Shown piece after piece: positions 45,251 through 53,363 of a stretch of 64,000 nt of DNA. The stretch is from Streptomyces macrolidinus. GTDB lineage: Bacteria > Actinomycetota > Actinomycetes > Streptomycetales > Streptomycetaceae. The stretch covers positions 98,283 through 162,282 of the forward strand of contig NZ_JAMWMR010000013.1 of the NCBI RefSeq assembly GCF_023887685.1, in the 5' to 3' direction. The position numbers were made by a program, and so were the translations under genes. The notes beneath the pieces are model-generated. The model was not told the DNA's origin. It saw only the letters and a list, made by a program, of their open reading frames with translations, and made no database searches. Position 1 is the stretch's first letter. Every line of letters starts with the position of its first letter.

Positions 45251-45805
45251 TCACCCCGCAGGTGCCTGAGGCGGCGCGTCCGAGATCAGTGAACTCACCG
45301 TGGCGACGCGGTGGTTCAGGTCGGCGGCGGGGATGTCGATGAGCTCGTAGCCGAACGCGCGGTAGCTCTCTTCGTGGATCTTCTCGAACGCCAGTGAGTC
45401 CTGGAAGCTGATCCGCCGGGCCGCGGTCGGCTCGCAGAAGCCCAGATTGCGGACGAAGAGCACGTGGCGCTCGTACACCCCTTCCGAGCTGATCCGTTCG
45501 AGCTCCGCGGTCAGCGCCGGGGACACCGGCCGTCCCAAGTAGGTGGCGAGGGCATGGGTGCAGACCGGCGACCGGTCGAACACCTGCACAGATCCGGTGG
45601 CTTCCAACTGCCGTTGCCGTTGCAGAGCGACGATCTCGTCGATGAAGGACGCCCGTGTCCACGGCTCGTCCTCGCCCAGCGCCTGCCGTCGTGCGATGAC
45701 CGCCGATGCCGCCTCCTCGACGACCCCGTACCCGAGTTCGGCCAGGCAGCGCAGGATCGACGTCTTGCCCGCGCCCGGCGTGCCGGTGAGAACGTACCGC
45801 CGCAT
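45251..45805 (-). CDS. AAA-type ATPase/NTPase (AAA_28-like)
   Basis: The protein has 184 residues. The P-loop LTGTPGAGKTSIL is at the N-terminus (about 6-18), with FDRSPVCTHALA in place of a Walker B segment and FVRNLGFCEPTAARRISF later. It resembles the small AAA_28 NTPases of bacteria (NadR/kinase-like). Function unknown. ATG 45805 follows the -CTCGAATC- leader; a longer frame upstream lacks conserved sequence. Confidence 0.75.
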   Translation of the reverse strand: MRRYVLTGTPGAGKTSILRCLAELGYGVVEEAASAVIARRQALGEDEPWTRASFIDEIVALQRQRQLEATGSVQVFDRSPVCTHALATYLGRPVSPALTAELERISSEGVYERHVLFVRNLGFCEPTAARRISFQDSLAFEKIHEESYRAFGYELIDIPAADLNHRVATVSSLISDAPPQAPAG

Positions 45806-46072
45806 GATTCGAGAACTCCTTCTTGTTCGTGCAGGTCGAGACAGGGCCATGGACCACCGCTTGGGCCTTGGACGGAGGCTGGAGTATGTTCTGTGGCCAT
45901 GACTACCGGGACGGCGTCGCGCCACACACGGATCGGTGACCCGGTGCTCTTCTGAGCGCCGTACGGGCCCGTGTCGGCCCGCTGTCGGATCGAGGATCTC
46001 GCGCCGCCGCGCGGGCTCCGCCTCCGTCGTGTTGACCACAGGATCGACATGTCAACCACGACAGGAGAGTTC

Positions 46073-46807
46073 ATGCCCATCAAGACGTTGCGGATTCCCA
46101 CCGCGGACGGCCGGGCCGACGCGTTCGCCGCCTTCCCCGACGGCGGCGGGCGGCACCCGGGGGTGCTGATGTACGCGGACGGCTTCGGGATCCGGCCCGT
46201 ACTTCGGGAGATGGCCCGCGAACTGGCCGAGCACGGATACTACGTGGTCGTCCCCAACCTCTTCTACCGGCATGGTCCCGCACCGCTGATCGAGCTTCCC
46301 GCGTACATCGGTGAAGAGGCCCGGCTCGCGGTCTTCGCCCGGCTGATGCCCATGATCGAGGCACACACCGAGGAACGTGCCCTGAGCGACGCCGACGCGT
46401 ATCTCAGGTTTCTCACCGCGCAGCCCGAAGTCAGCGCCGGACCGGTCGCGGTGACCGGCTACTGCATCGGCGGCCTCCTGGCGACGCGCACCGCCGCGGC
46501 CCACCCAGGCCAGGTGGCCGCCCTCGCCGCGTTCCACGCACCGGTGGGCGTCGACGGACCCGACCGCCTCGCCGAGATCACCGCCGAGGTCCACTTCGGC
46601 CACGCCGAGACCGACTTGACGCCGGAGGCACTCGGTGAGCTGAACCAGGCCCTGGACGCGGCGGGTGTCGGCTACACCTCCGAGATCTACCCCGGCACCG
46701 TCCACGGCTTCACCATGTCCGACACCGACGCCTTCAACCCCGCCGCCCTGCAGCGTCATTGGGACCGCCTGCTGCCCCTTCTCGACCGCACCCTGACCAA
46801 CGGCTGA
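46073..46807 (+). CDS. Dienelactone hydrolase family protein
   Basis: The protein has 244 residues. The DLH nucleophile is in GYCIGGLLA (Cys at about 126), with HFGHAETDLTP for Asp and PGTVHGF for His. The family cleaves dienelactones or related esters. The ATG at 46073 is chosen because AGGAGA lies 6 bases upstream; a longer frame starts at 46049. It ends 17 bp before an opposing glycosyltransferase. Confidence 0.85.
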   Translation: MPIKTLRIPTADGRADAFAAFPDGGGRHPGVLMYADGFGIRPVLREMARELAEHGYYVVVPNLFYRHGPAPLIELPAYIGEEARLAVFARLMPMIEAHTEERALSDADAYLRFLTAQPEVSAGPVAVTGYCIGGLLATRTAAAHPGQVAALAAFHAPVGVDGPDRLAEITAEVHFGHAETDLTPEALGELNQALDAAGVGYTSEIYPGTVHGFTMSDTDAFNPAALQRHWDRLLPLLDRTLTNG

Positions 46808-46823
46808 GGCTCCGGCCCGGACT

Positions 46824-48065
46824 TCAAGCCCAGGTCACCGACTCGTATCGGCGGCGCAGGCCGCGAAGGGCCCGGCCCGCCCGGCCGCGCCAGTGGGACT
46901 TGCGGCGCTGCCAGGCCCGCGCGTGGCGGGAGGCGGCGAGTTCGGCGAACAGGTCCTCGTAGGCGTGGGCGACGGGGGCCGGGTCGAAGCGGCGGGCGGC
47001 GTCGCGGGCGGCTTCGCCCATCCGGCGGCGGCCCGGCTCGTCCGCGATCAGGTCGCACAGCGCGGCGGCCAGCGCCTGCCGGTCGCCCGTGGGGACCAGG
47101 CGACCGTCGACACCGTCGTCGACGATCTCGGCGGGGCCGAGCGGACAGTCGGTGGCGACCACCGGCGTGCCGCAGCGCATCGCCTCGACCAGGGTCATCC
47201 CGAAGGACTCGGCATCGGAGGCGGAAGCGACGATCGACGCCTTCGCGAACTCGGCCTCGATCGGGGAGACCACGCCCATCAGGGCCGCCCGGCCGCCCAG
47301 GCCCTGGTCGTCGATCAGGCGCTGGAGCCGCTCCTTGTCCGTGCCCGCGCCGTAGATACGCAAGGACCAGTCGGGGTGCTGGGCCGCGACATCGGTGAAC
47401 GCCTCGATGAGCAGGTCGAACCGCTTGGCGCGTACCAGTCGCCCGGCCGCGGCGATGACATGGGCGCGGCCGTCGGCGGGCGACGGGCCGGGGTCGGGCA
47501 CGCTGTTGGGGACGGCCAGGACCGATACTCCGGGCAGCCGCATCTTCGCCTGGTAGACGGCGGCGTCGGCCCGCGTGGTGGTGACCACGGCGTCCAGGTC
47601 GCGGTAGTGGTGGGCGAGTTGGGCGCGCAGCTTCTTGGAGTGGGTGTCGTGGGTGAGGTGCTCCTGGGCGACGCGCAGCGCCCGGGGCGAGGCGAAGCGG
47701 GCCAGGTACACGTTGACACCCGGGCGGGTGCCGATGACGACGTCCGCGTCGCAGGTCCGCAGGTAGTCCTCGGCGCGCAGGTCGGTGAGACGGCTGTACT
47801 GCGCGTACCGCTTCTCGGCGGTGGGGAAGACCTCGGCAGGCTGGTGCAGCAGCGGGTCGGCCGCGTCGGCGCTGTGGTCGCGCAGGTCGACCAGGGGTAC
47901 GACCGTCACCCGCGGGTCGATGGCGAACCGAGGGCGAGCACGGTGGCGCAGCATCGACACGACGGTCAGCTCGTGCCGGTCGGCGAGCGCGGCGGCGAGA
48001 TTGAGCGTGGTCCGGATGGTGCCGCCGATCCCGTACACGTTGTGGATCAGGAACGTGATCTTCAT
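46824..48065 (-). CDS. Glycosyltransferase family 4 protein
   Basis: The protein has 413 residues. The N-terminal NVYGIGGTIRTTLNLAAALA and the C-terminal SDAESFGMTLVEAMRCGTPVVATDCPLGPAEI (with the EX7E motif, about 303-325) are typical of GT4 enzymes of cell-envelope glycans. Its N-terminus resembles glycosyltransferases of teichoic-acid-like synthesis in actinobacteria. No other glycan genes lie near it. Confidence 0.85.
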   Translation of the reverse strand: MKITFLIHNVYGIGGTIRTTLNLAAALADRHELTVVSMLRHRARPRFAIDPRVTVVPLVDLRDHSADAADPLLHQPAEVFPTAEKRYAQYSRLTDLRAEDYLRTCDADVVIGTRPGVNVYLARFASPRALRVAQEHLTHDTHSKKLRAQLAHHYRDLDAVVTTTRADAAVYQAKMRLPGVSVLAVPNSVPDPGPSPADGRAHVIAAAGRLVRAKRFDLLIEAFTDVAAQHPDWSLRIYGAGTDKERLQRLIDDQGLGGRAALMGVVSPIEAEFAKASIVASASDAESFGMTLVEAMRCGTPVVATDCPLGPAEIVDDGVDGRLVPTGDRQALAAALCDLIADEPGRRRMGEAARDAARRFDPAPVAHAYEDLFAELAASRHARAWQRRKSHWRGRAGRALRGLRRRYESVTWA

Positions 48066-48210
48066 ACGGCGGACTCCCGGTCGCCGGGCAGGGAGAAGCC
48101 GATCAGCGGATCGAGAGCCAGAGGCACCGCGGGGTCCTTTCCGGTCGCGCACCGCGAGGGCAGAGTCCTGCCCGGGCGCGGACGCATGGCACACTTGGGA
48201 GACATCAGCT

Positions 48211-48244
48211 TTTACACCAGTGTCGAAGTTCTACACGACTGTAA
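48211..48244. promoter_or_regulatory. Candidate BlaI-type operator
   Basis: Two half-sites face each other around 48213-48243: TACAnnnGTGTnGAA and its inverse TTCnACACnnnTGTA, flanked by CTTTTAC and GTAAAAG at 48209-48215 and 48241-48247. BlaI/MecI repressors bind TACA/TGTA dyads. The site ends at the ATG of the BlaI-like gene, so autoregulation is likely. Confidence 0.6.
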
Positions 48245-48247
48245 AAG

Positions 48248-48646
48248 ATGAGGGAAGGAACGCCAAACCACATGGGTGCCCACACGACGGACACCGGCCC
48301 CAAGCGACCCAATGGCGCACGCGAGGCCGAGATCCTGGACCTGCTGCACAAGGCGGACAGCGCGCTGACCCCCGGTGAGGTCACCGAACTCCTCGGCGGA
48401 CTGACCTACAGCAGCGTGGTGACGATCCTCACGCGCATGCACACCAAGGGGCTGCTCACGCGAACCCGACGCGGCCGGGCCTACGCCTACACCCCCGTGA
48501 CGGACGACCCCGGCTTCGCCGCCCGCCGTATGCGCTCCGTCCTGGAGGAGCGGTCCGACCGCCAGGCCGTCCTCGCCCGCTTCGCCGACGGCCTGTCCGC
48601 CGCCGACGCGGACCTGCTGCGCCACCTGCTCGGCCCCGACCAGTAG
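48248..48646 (+). CDS. BlaI/MecI-type transcriptional repressor
   Basis: The protein has 132 residues from ATG 48248; the Met at 48272 is a shorter possible start and the one with the better leader (GAGGGAAGG). The winged-helix region covers REAEILDLLHKADSALTPGEVTELL, GLTYSSVVTILTRMHTKGLL and TRRGRAYAYTPV (about 25-82). The helical C-terminus is short, as in the family. It is followed 16 bp later by an M56 peptidase, the usual BlaR/BlaI pairing. There is no beta-lactamase gene nearby. Confidence 0.85.
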   Translation: MREGTPNHMGAHTTDTGPKRPNGAREAEILDLLHKADSALTPGEVTELLGGLTYSSVVTILTRMHTKGLLTRTRRGRAYAYTPVTDDPGFAARRMRSVLEERSDRQAVLARFADGLSAADADLLRHLLGPDQ

Positions 48647-48662
48647 GGAGACGCCGCCTCTC

Positions 48663-49595
48663 ATGCGCATCGCCGTCTATCTCCCGCTGCTGCTGTCCCT
48701 GCTCGCCCCGCTCGGCGCGCGCCTGCTGTCGGAGCGGTGTGAACCCCGCCTGGCCACCTGGCTGCTCACCGCCTCGGCGTTCGTGCTGGGCACGGCCGGC
48801 ACGATCTCGCTCGGCCTGCTGGCCGTCACGGGGCTGCTCCGTATCCGGGAGTTGGCCGTGCTCGGCCACTGGTCGGCGGGCACCGCGCAGCGTGACGACC
48901 CCACGCAACTGCCCGTGGCACTGATCGCCGGGCTGCTGGGCGGTGTCGCCGTCCTCATGGCCGTCCGTATGTTCTGGCGTCGCGCCCGCACCCTGGCAGC
49001 CGCAGCCCTGGAAGCGGCCTGCATGCCCGCGCAAGACGGCCTGGTCGTGATCGACGACGAGGCTCCCGACGCCTTCGCGATCCCCGGCCGGCCCGGCCGC
49101 GTCGTCATCTCCACCGGCATGCTGCGCGCCCTGGACAGGACCGAGCACGACATCCTGCTCGCGCATGAGCGCACCCATCTGACCGCTCATCACTATGCCT
49201 TCGTCGCCCTCGCGCAGTTGGGCGCCGCCGCCAACCCCTTGCTCCGCCCGCTGGCCACCGCCGTCACCTACACCATCGAACGGTGGGCCGACGAGAGCGC
49301 GGCCACCGCCACCGGCGACCGCACCCGCGTCGCCCGCACCGTCGGCAAGGCCGCACTCGTCACCCGCCCCGCCGCCGCCCGGACCCCGAGCGCCGCCCTG
49401 GGCATCCTCGGCCGCCGCACCTCGTCGGCCGGTGTCGGCCCCGTGCCCCGCCGTGTCGCCGCCCTCCTCGCGCCGCCCCTCCGCCTCCACCCCTTCCTCG
49501 CCGCCGCGACCGCGGTCACCCTCGCCGCCGCGACCCTCTCGCTCGCCGAAGCCGCCCACGACCTGCACCATCTGCTGGAAGCCGTCGGCATCTAG
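48663..49595 (+). CDS. M56 family metallopeptidase (BlaR1-like, membrane)
   Basis: The protein has 310 residues. Three or four membrane helices surround the zinc motif LAHERTHLTAHH (HExxH, about residues 166-170), with an E in ERWADESAA as third ligand. There is no penicillin-binding sensor domain, unlike BlaR1. It likely cleaves the BlaI repressor or acts in envelope stress; this is family knowledge. The gene ends 21 bp from the opposing thioesterase. Confidence 0.85.
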   Translation: MRIAVYLPLLLSLLAPLGARLLSERCEPRLATWLLTASAFVLGTAGTISLGLLAVTGLLRIRELAVLGHWSAGTAQRDDPTQLPVALIAGLLGGVAVLMAVRMFWRRARTLAAAALEAACMPAQDGLVVIDDEAPDAFAIPGRPGRVVISTGMLRALDRTEHDILLAHERTHLTAHHYAFVALAQLGAAANPLLRPLATAVTYTIERWADESAATATGDRTRVARTVGKAALVTRPAAARTPSAALGILGRRTSSAGVGPVPRRVAALLAPPLRLHPFLAAATAVTLAAATLSLAEAAHDLHHLLEAVGI

Positions 49596-49616
49596 GCGGA
49601 GACAGCGGCAGACCTG

Positions 49617-50399
49617 CTACTGACGCGCAGGCGCGAGGGCGTCGGGCGCTGTCAGGAGGTGTTCGCGGAGCAGGGCCACGACCTCGGTGGCCCGCGGCGC
49701 CAGGAAGAAGTGGTCGCCGGGCAGGACGTGCAGGGAGAAGCCGTCCTCCGGGGCCTGTTCCTGCCAGGCGCGTGCCTCGGCCACCGTCGTCTTCGGGTCG
49801 TGGTCGCCGGTCAGTGCGGTCACCGGGCAGGGCAGCCGTTCGCCGGGTACGTGCCGGTAGGTCTCCACGGCCCGGTAGTCGCTGCGCAGCGCGCCGAGGA
49901 TCATCTCCCGCAGCTCGGGGTCGGCGAGCATCTGCGGGTCGGTGCCGCCGAGGGACTGCAGCTCCTCGATGATGGCGTCGTCGCCCCGCAGGTGTACGTC
50001 TTCCACGCGGTGCCGGGTGGGGGCGCGGCGGCCGGAGACGAACAGGTGTACGGGCTGGCTCGGGGACGTCCGCGTGAGGCGACGGGCCACCTCGTAGGCC
50101 ACCAACGCGCCCATACTGTGCCCGAAGAGGGCCACCGGGCGGTCCAGTTCACCCCTCAGGGCGTGGGTGCTGCGGTCGGCGAGCACGGTGAGGTCACCGA
50201 TCCCCGGTTCGTTCCGGCGGTCCTGGCGGCCGGGGTACTGCACGGCCAGGACATCCACCTCCGGAGCGAGTGCCCGCGCGACCGGCAGGAAGTAGCTCGC
50301 CGCGCCCCCGGCGTGCGGGAAGCACACCAGCCGCACCGTCGGGGTGTCCGACGATTGGAAGCGCCGGAGCCACCGGTGTCCCTCGGATGTGTCGTCCAT
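49617..50399 (-). CDS. Type II thioesterase
   Basis: The protein has 260 residues. The alpha/beta hydrolase motif LFGHSMGALVAYE (Ser about 103) and LPGDHFFL (His about 238) match editing thioesterases that clear stalled acyl groups from modular PKS carriers. ATG 50399 is chosen by comparison with the family length and the FPHAGG N-terminal motif. It is the first gene of locus B, divergent from the AfsR-like regulator. Confidence 0.92.
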   Translation of the reverse strand: MDDTSEGHRWLRRFQSSDTPTVRLVCFPHAGGAASYFLPVARALAPEVDVLAVQYPGRQDRRNEPGIGDLTVLADRSTHALRGELDRPVALFGHSMGALVAYEVARRLTRTSPSQPVHLFVSGRRAPTRHRVEDVHLRGDDAIIEELQSLGGTDPQMLADPELREMILGALRSDYRAVETYRHVPGERLPCPVTALTGDHDPKTTVAEARAWQEQAPEDGFSLHVLPGDHFFLAPRATEVVALLREHLLTAPDALAPARQ

Positions 50400-50716
50400 C
50401 AGGTGTTTGCTGCCTTCCCCTGTGGGAGAGAAACGATTTGGAGTGAATCCACCCACTTCTGCTGGCTGATAAACCGTGTGGAGCGGAACCAGTCGTACAT
50501 TGGCCGATTTACCGCGCTCTCTGCGGGGTTGCTTCGGAAGTGGTTGTGGCGGATCGATCGCGCACTCTAAATTGCCGAGCGTGTCGATCTGGTAGCGCAG
50601 AGGTGGGGGGACACCTACCGCTCGGTCACTACGTAGCGGGTCGGCCAGGGGTCGCCCGACCGCCGCACCACTGAACCGCAGACCCAAGCGCCGCTGTGCG
50701 GGAAATCGAGGACGCC
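50400..50716. promoter_or_regulatory. 317-bp divergent promoter region of locus B
   Basis: This region separates the thioesterase and the AfsR-like gene. It has lower GC than the genes and a small hairpin AGGTG-GGGGGA-CACCT near 50602. No copy of the locus-A 15-bp motif was found. Confidence 0.4.
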
Positions 50717-52609
50717 GTGAAGTTCATGATGCTCGGGCCGCTGTCCGTACGATCGGACGGGATCGAGCTCGAGATACCCGCGCCCCGGCAGCGGGTAGTC
50801 CTGGCGACGTTGTTGCTCAAGGCCAACCAGGTGGTGTCCGTCGACCGGATCTCCGCCTTCGTGTGGGACGACTGCCCGCCGCCCAGCGCGGTGGCCACCG
50901 TCCGCACCTACGTCATGCGGCTGCGCAGACTCCTGGGGAAGCAGGCCGGCGGCGCCATCGAGACCCGCGCTTCGGGCTATCTCATGAAGCTGGACGAGCA
51001 CCAGAGCGACCTCGGCAGCTTCACCGCCCACCGCGAGCGGGCCGCCCGGCATGTGGAGGCCGGCGCGTTCGACCGGGCCTCCGCCGAGCTGAGCGCGGCG
51101 CTCGGCCTCTGGCGGGACGAGCCCCTGCTCGACATCCCCTCGCACACCCTGCGCGAGGTCGAGGGCCAGTATCTGAAGGAACTCCGGCTGCAGACCCTCG
51201 AATCCCGGCTGGACCTCGATCTCGCCCTGGGGCGGCACGCCGAGATCATCCCCGAACTGTGGCGGGCGGTGCGTGAACAGCCACTGCGCGAGGCCTTGGT
51301 GGGCAGGCTCATGCTGGCACTCTTCCGGGCCGGTCGGCAGTCCGAGGCGCTGGCCGTCTTCCAGCGCGCCCGGACGCTCCTCATCGACCAGTTGGGTGCC
51401 GAACCCTGCTCGGACCTGCGCGAGATGCAGCGGCGGATTCTGGCCGCGGACGATCCGCTGCCGCCCGGCGCTTCCGTGATGGACACCGTCGTCGCCACCC
51501 CACCGCCCGTGACCGTGCGCGGGGCCGGTCCGGCGCCCGAGGAACAGCACCCCGTCCGGGTCCGCCCGGCCCAACTGCCCGCCCAGATGGTCGAACCGGC
51601 CGGGCGTGACATCGAACTGAGCTTCCTGAACGGCTGGTTGACGACCGACCGGGCATCGAGCGAGCTGTCCGGTGTGGTGGTCGTCACCGGCGGGGGCGGC
51701 ACCGGCAAGAGCACCTTGGCGGTGCATGCCGCCCATGCCGTCCGCGGCCACTTCGAGGACGGCCAGCTCTACGCCCGACTCGGCGGCTCCGACGCTCCGT
51801 CGGAACCCGGCCGCGTACTCGGCCGGTTCCTGGCCGGACTCGGTGTGCCGCCCGAGCGCATACCCGCCGACGAGGAACAAGCCGCCCTGCTCTACCGCTC
51901 GTTGACCGCCGACCGCCGCATCCTGGTACTGCTGGACGACGCGGTCAGCGCCGCCCAGGTCCGGCCGCTCATCCCCGGAGGCGGCGGCAGCCGGCTGATC
52001 GTCACCAGCCGGGAGCGGCTGGGTGACCTGGACGGCGCCCGCACCATCACCCTGGCGCCGTTGGCGCGGCGCGCGGCCCTGGAACTGCTGGGGTCGATCA
52101 TCGGACACCCGCGGGTCGAGGCCGAACCCCGGGCCGCCCGCGAGGTGGTGGAACACTGCGCCGGGCTGCCGCTGGCGATCCGGATCGCCGGGGCCCGCTA
52201 TCTGGGGCGCCCGCACTGGGACCTCGCCCGGCTGGCCCGCCTGCTGGTCGAATCGCCGCAGCTGCTCGACGAGTTACGCATCGGCGATCTCGCGGTCCGC
52301 ACCAGCCTGGACGCCGGATACCGCGGCCTGAGCGACCGGGCCACGGGCGGCACCGACCCGGCTGCGGCGTTCCGGCTGCTCGGCGAGGTCGGCGTCGACG
52401 AGACCGACCGGGTCCGCGCGGCCGGTCTGTTCGGCTGCTCGGCCGCCGAGGCGGAGAAGGTGCTCGAGGCACTCGCCGACGTCCACCTGCTCCACGCCGA
52501 CCGGGTCGGTTGCTTCCACCTCGACCGTCTGCAGCGCTCGTACGCGAAGGAGCGGGCGGCGGCCGAGCCGTCGCCGGGGATCCGGGCCCTGCTCTCGGGC
52601 GCGCAGTGA
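50717..52609 (+). CDS. AfsR/SARP-family regulator with NB-ARC domain
   Basis: The protein has 630 residues. The DNA-binding winged helix covers about 1-95 (MLGPLSVRSDGIELEIPAPRQ), the transcriptional activation domain about 96-245, and an NB-ARC P-loop VVTGGGGTGKSTLA lies near 322-335, with ILVLLDDAVSAAQ. The C-terminal TPR region is shorter than in AfsR. A TTA codon at 52274-52276 makes bldA control likely. GTG 50717 is chosen before KFMMLGPLSV; GTG 50696 is possible. It is the probable activator of locus B and differs from the 918-residue SARP of locus A. Confidence 0.9.
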   Translation: MKFMMLGPLSVRSDGIELEIPAPRQRVVLATLLLKANQVVSVDRISAFVWDDCPPPSAVATVRTYVMRLRRLLGKQAGGAIETRASGYLMKLDEHQSDLGSFTAHRERAARHVEAGAFDRASAELSAALGLWRDEPLLDIPSHTLREVEGQYLKELRLQTLESRLDLDLALGRHAEIIPELWRAVREQPLREALVGRLMLALFRAGRQSEALAVFQRARTLLIDQLGAEPCSDLREMQRRILAADDPLPPGASVMDTVVATPPPVTVRGAGPAPEEQHPVRVRPAQLPAQMVEPAGRDIELSFLNGWLTTDRASSELSGVVVVTGGGGTGKSTLAVHAAHAVRGHFEDGQLYARLGGSDAPSEPGRVLGRFLAGLGVPPERIPADEEQAALLYRSLTADRRILVLLDDAVSAAQVRPLIPGGGGSRLIVTSRERLGDLDGARTITLAPLARRAALELLGSIIGHPRVEAEPRAAREVVEHCAGLPLAIRIAGARYLGRPHWDLARLARLLVESPQLLDELRIGDLAVRTSLDAGYRGLSDRATGGTDPAAAFRLLGEVGVDETDRVRAAGLFGCSAAEAEKVLEALADVHLLHADRVGCFHLDRLQRSYAKERAAAEPSPGIRALLSGAQ

Positions 52610-52654
52610 ATCCGTACGTACCCCCGAGCACGTCGACCCATGAAGGAGAAGCGC

Positions 52655-53320
52655 ATGGCGCAGCAAGTGGCGGCCACCGAACAGCTCTTGGAGTACGTAC
52701 GGGCGGTGTCGCTCCGTGACGAACCGCTCCTGGCGGAGCTTCGCCGGGAGACCGCCGAGCTGCCGGCGGGCGAGGCGATGCAGGTGATGGCGGAGGAGGG
52801 GCAACTCCTCGCGCTGCTGATCGGTCTCACGGGCGCCCGCTCGGTGCTGGAGATAGGCACCTTCACCGGGTACAGCACCCTGTGCATGGCCCGAGCGCTG
52901 CCCACCGACGGCGAGTTGGTCACCTGCGACCTGACGGACCGCTGGCCGTCGATCGGCGCCGAGTACTGGAAGCGCGCCGGGGTCGCGGACCGGATCACGC
53001 TGCGGATCGGGGACGGGACGGAGACGCTGGACGCCCTCCTGGCCGAACGCGGCCCGGAATGCTTCGACTTCGTCTTCATCGACGCCGACAAGGCCAACTA
53101 CTTGTCGTACTACGAGCGTTCGCTCGGCCTCGTGCGGCCCGGCGGGCTGATCGTGGTGGACAACACGCTGTACTTCGGCCGGGTCGTCGACCCGGACGCC
53201 GCCGACCAGGACACCGTAGCCGTACGCGAGTTGAACGCGCGGCTGCGGGACGACGAGCGAGTGGAGCTGTCGCTCCTGGTGATGGCCGACGGCATCACCC
53301 TGGTCCGCAAGAGGCCGTGA
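52655..53320 (+). CDS. O-methyltransferase, FkbG/caffeoyl-CoA type
   Basis: The protein has 221 residues. AdoMet motif SVLEIGTFTGYSTL is at about 60-73, then DFVFIDADKANY near 137-148 and GGLIVVDNTL. It matches class I small methyltransferases including FkbG, which methylates hydroxymalonyl-ACP to methoxymalonyl-ACP. Plecomacrolides such as bafilomycin use this extender unit. The other genes of that route (FkbI, FkbJ, FkbK types) are not in this window's locus B. ATG 52655 follows GGAGAAGCGC. Confidence 0.88.
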   Translation: MAQQVAATEQLLEYVRAVSLRDEPLLAELRRETAELPAGEAMQVMAEEGQLLALLIGLTGARSVLEIGTFTGYSTLCMARALPTDGELVTCDLTDRWPSIGAEYWKRAGVADRITLRIGDGTETLDALLAERGPECFDFVFIDADKANYLSYYERSLGLVRPGGLIVVDNTLYFGRVVDPDAADQDTVAVRELNARLRDDERVELSLLVMADGITLVRKRP

Positions 53321-53322
53321 GT

Positions 53323-53362
53323 CCGGGTGGTGGCGCCCCCCCGAGGAGGCGCCACCACCCGG
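53323..53362. terminator. Terminator between convergent genes
   Basis: A perfect 15-bp stem (53323-53337 with 53348-53362) with a 10-base loop lies between the methyltransferase stop and the acyl-CoA ligase stop. It can serve both strands. Confidence 0.85.
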
Positions 53363-53363
53363 C

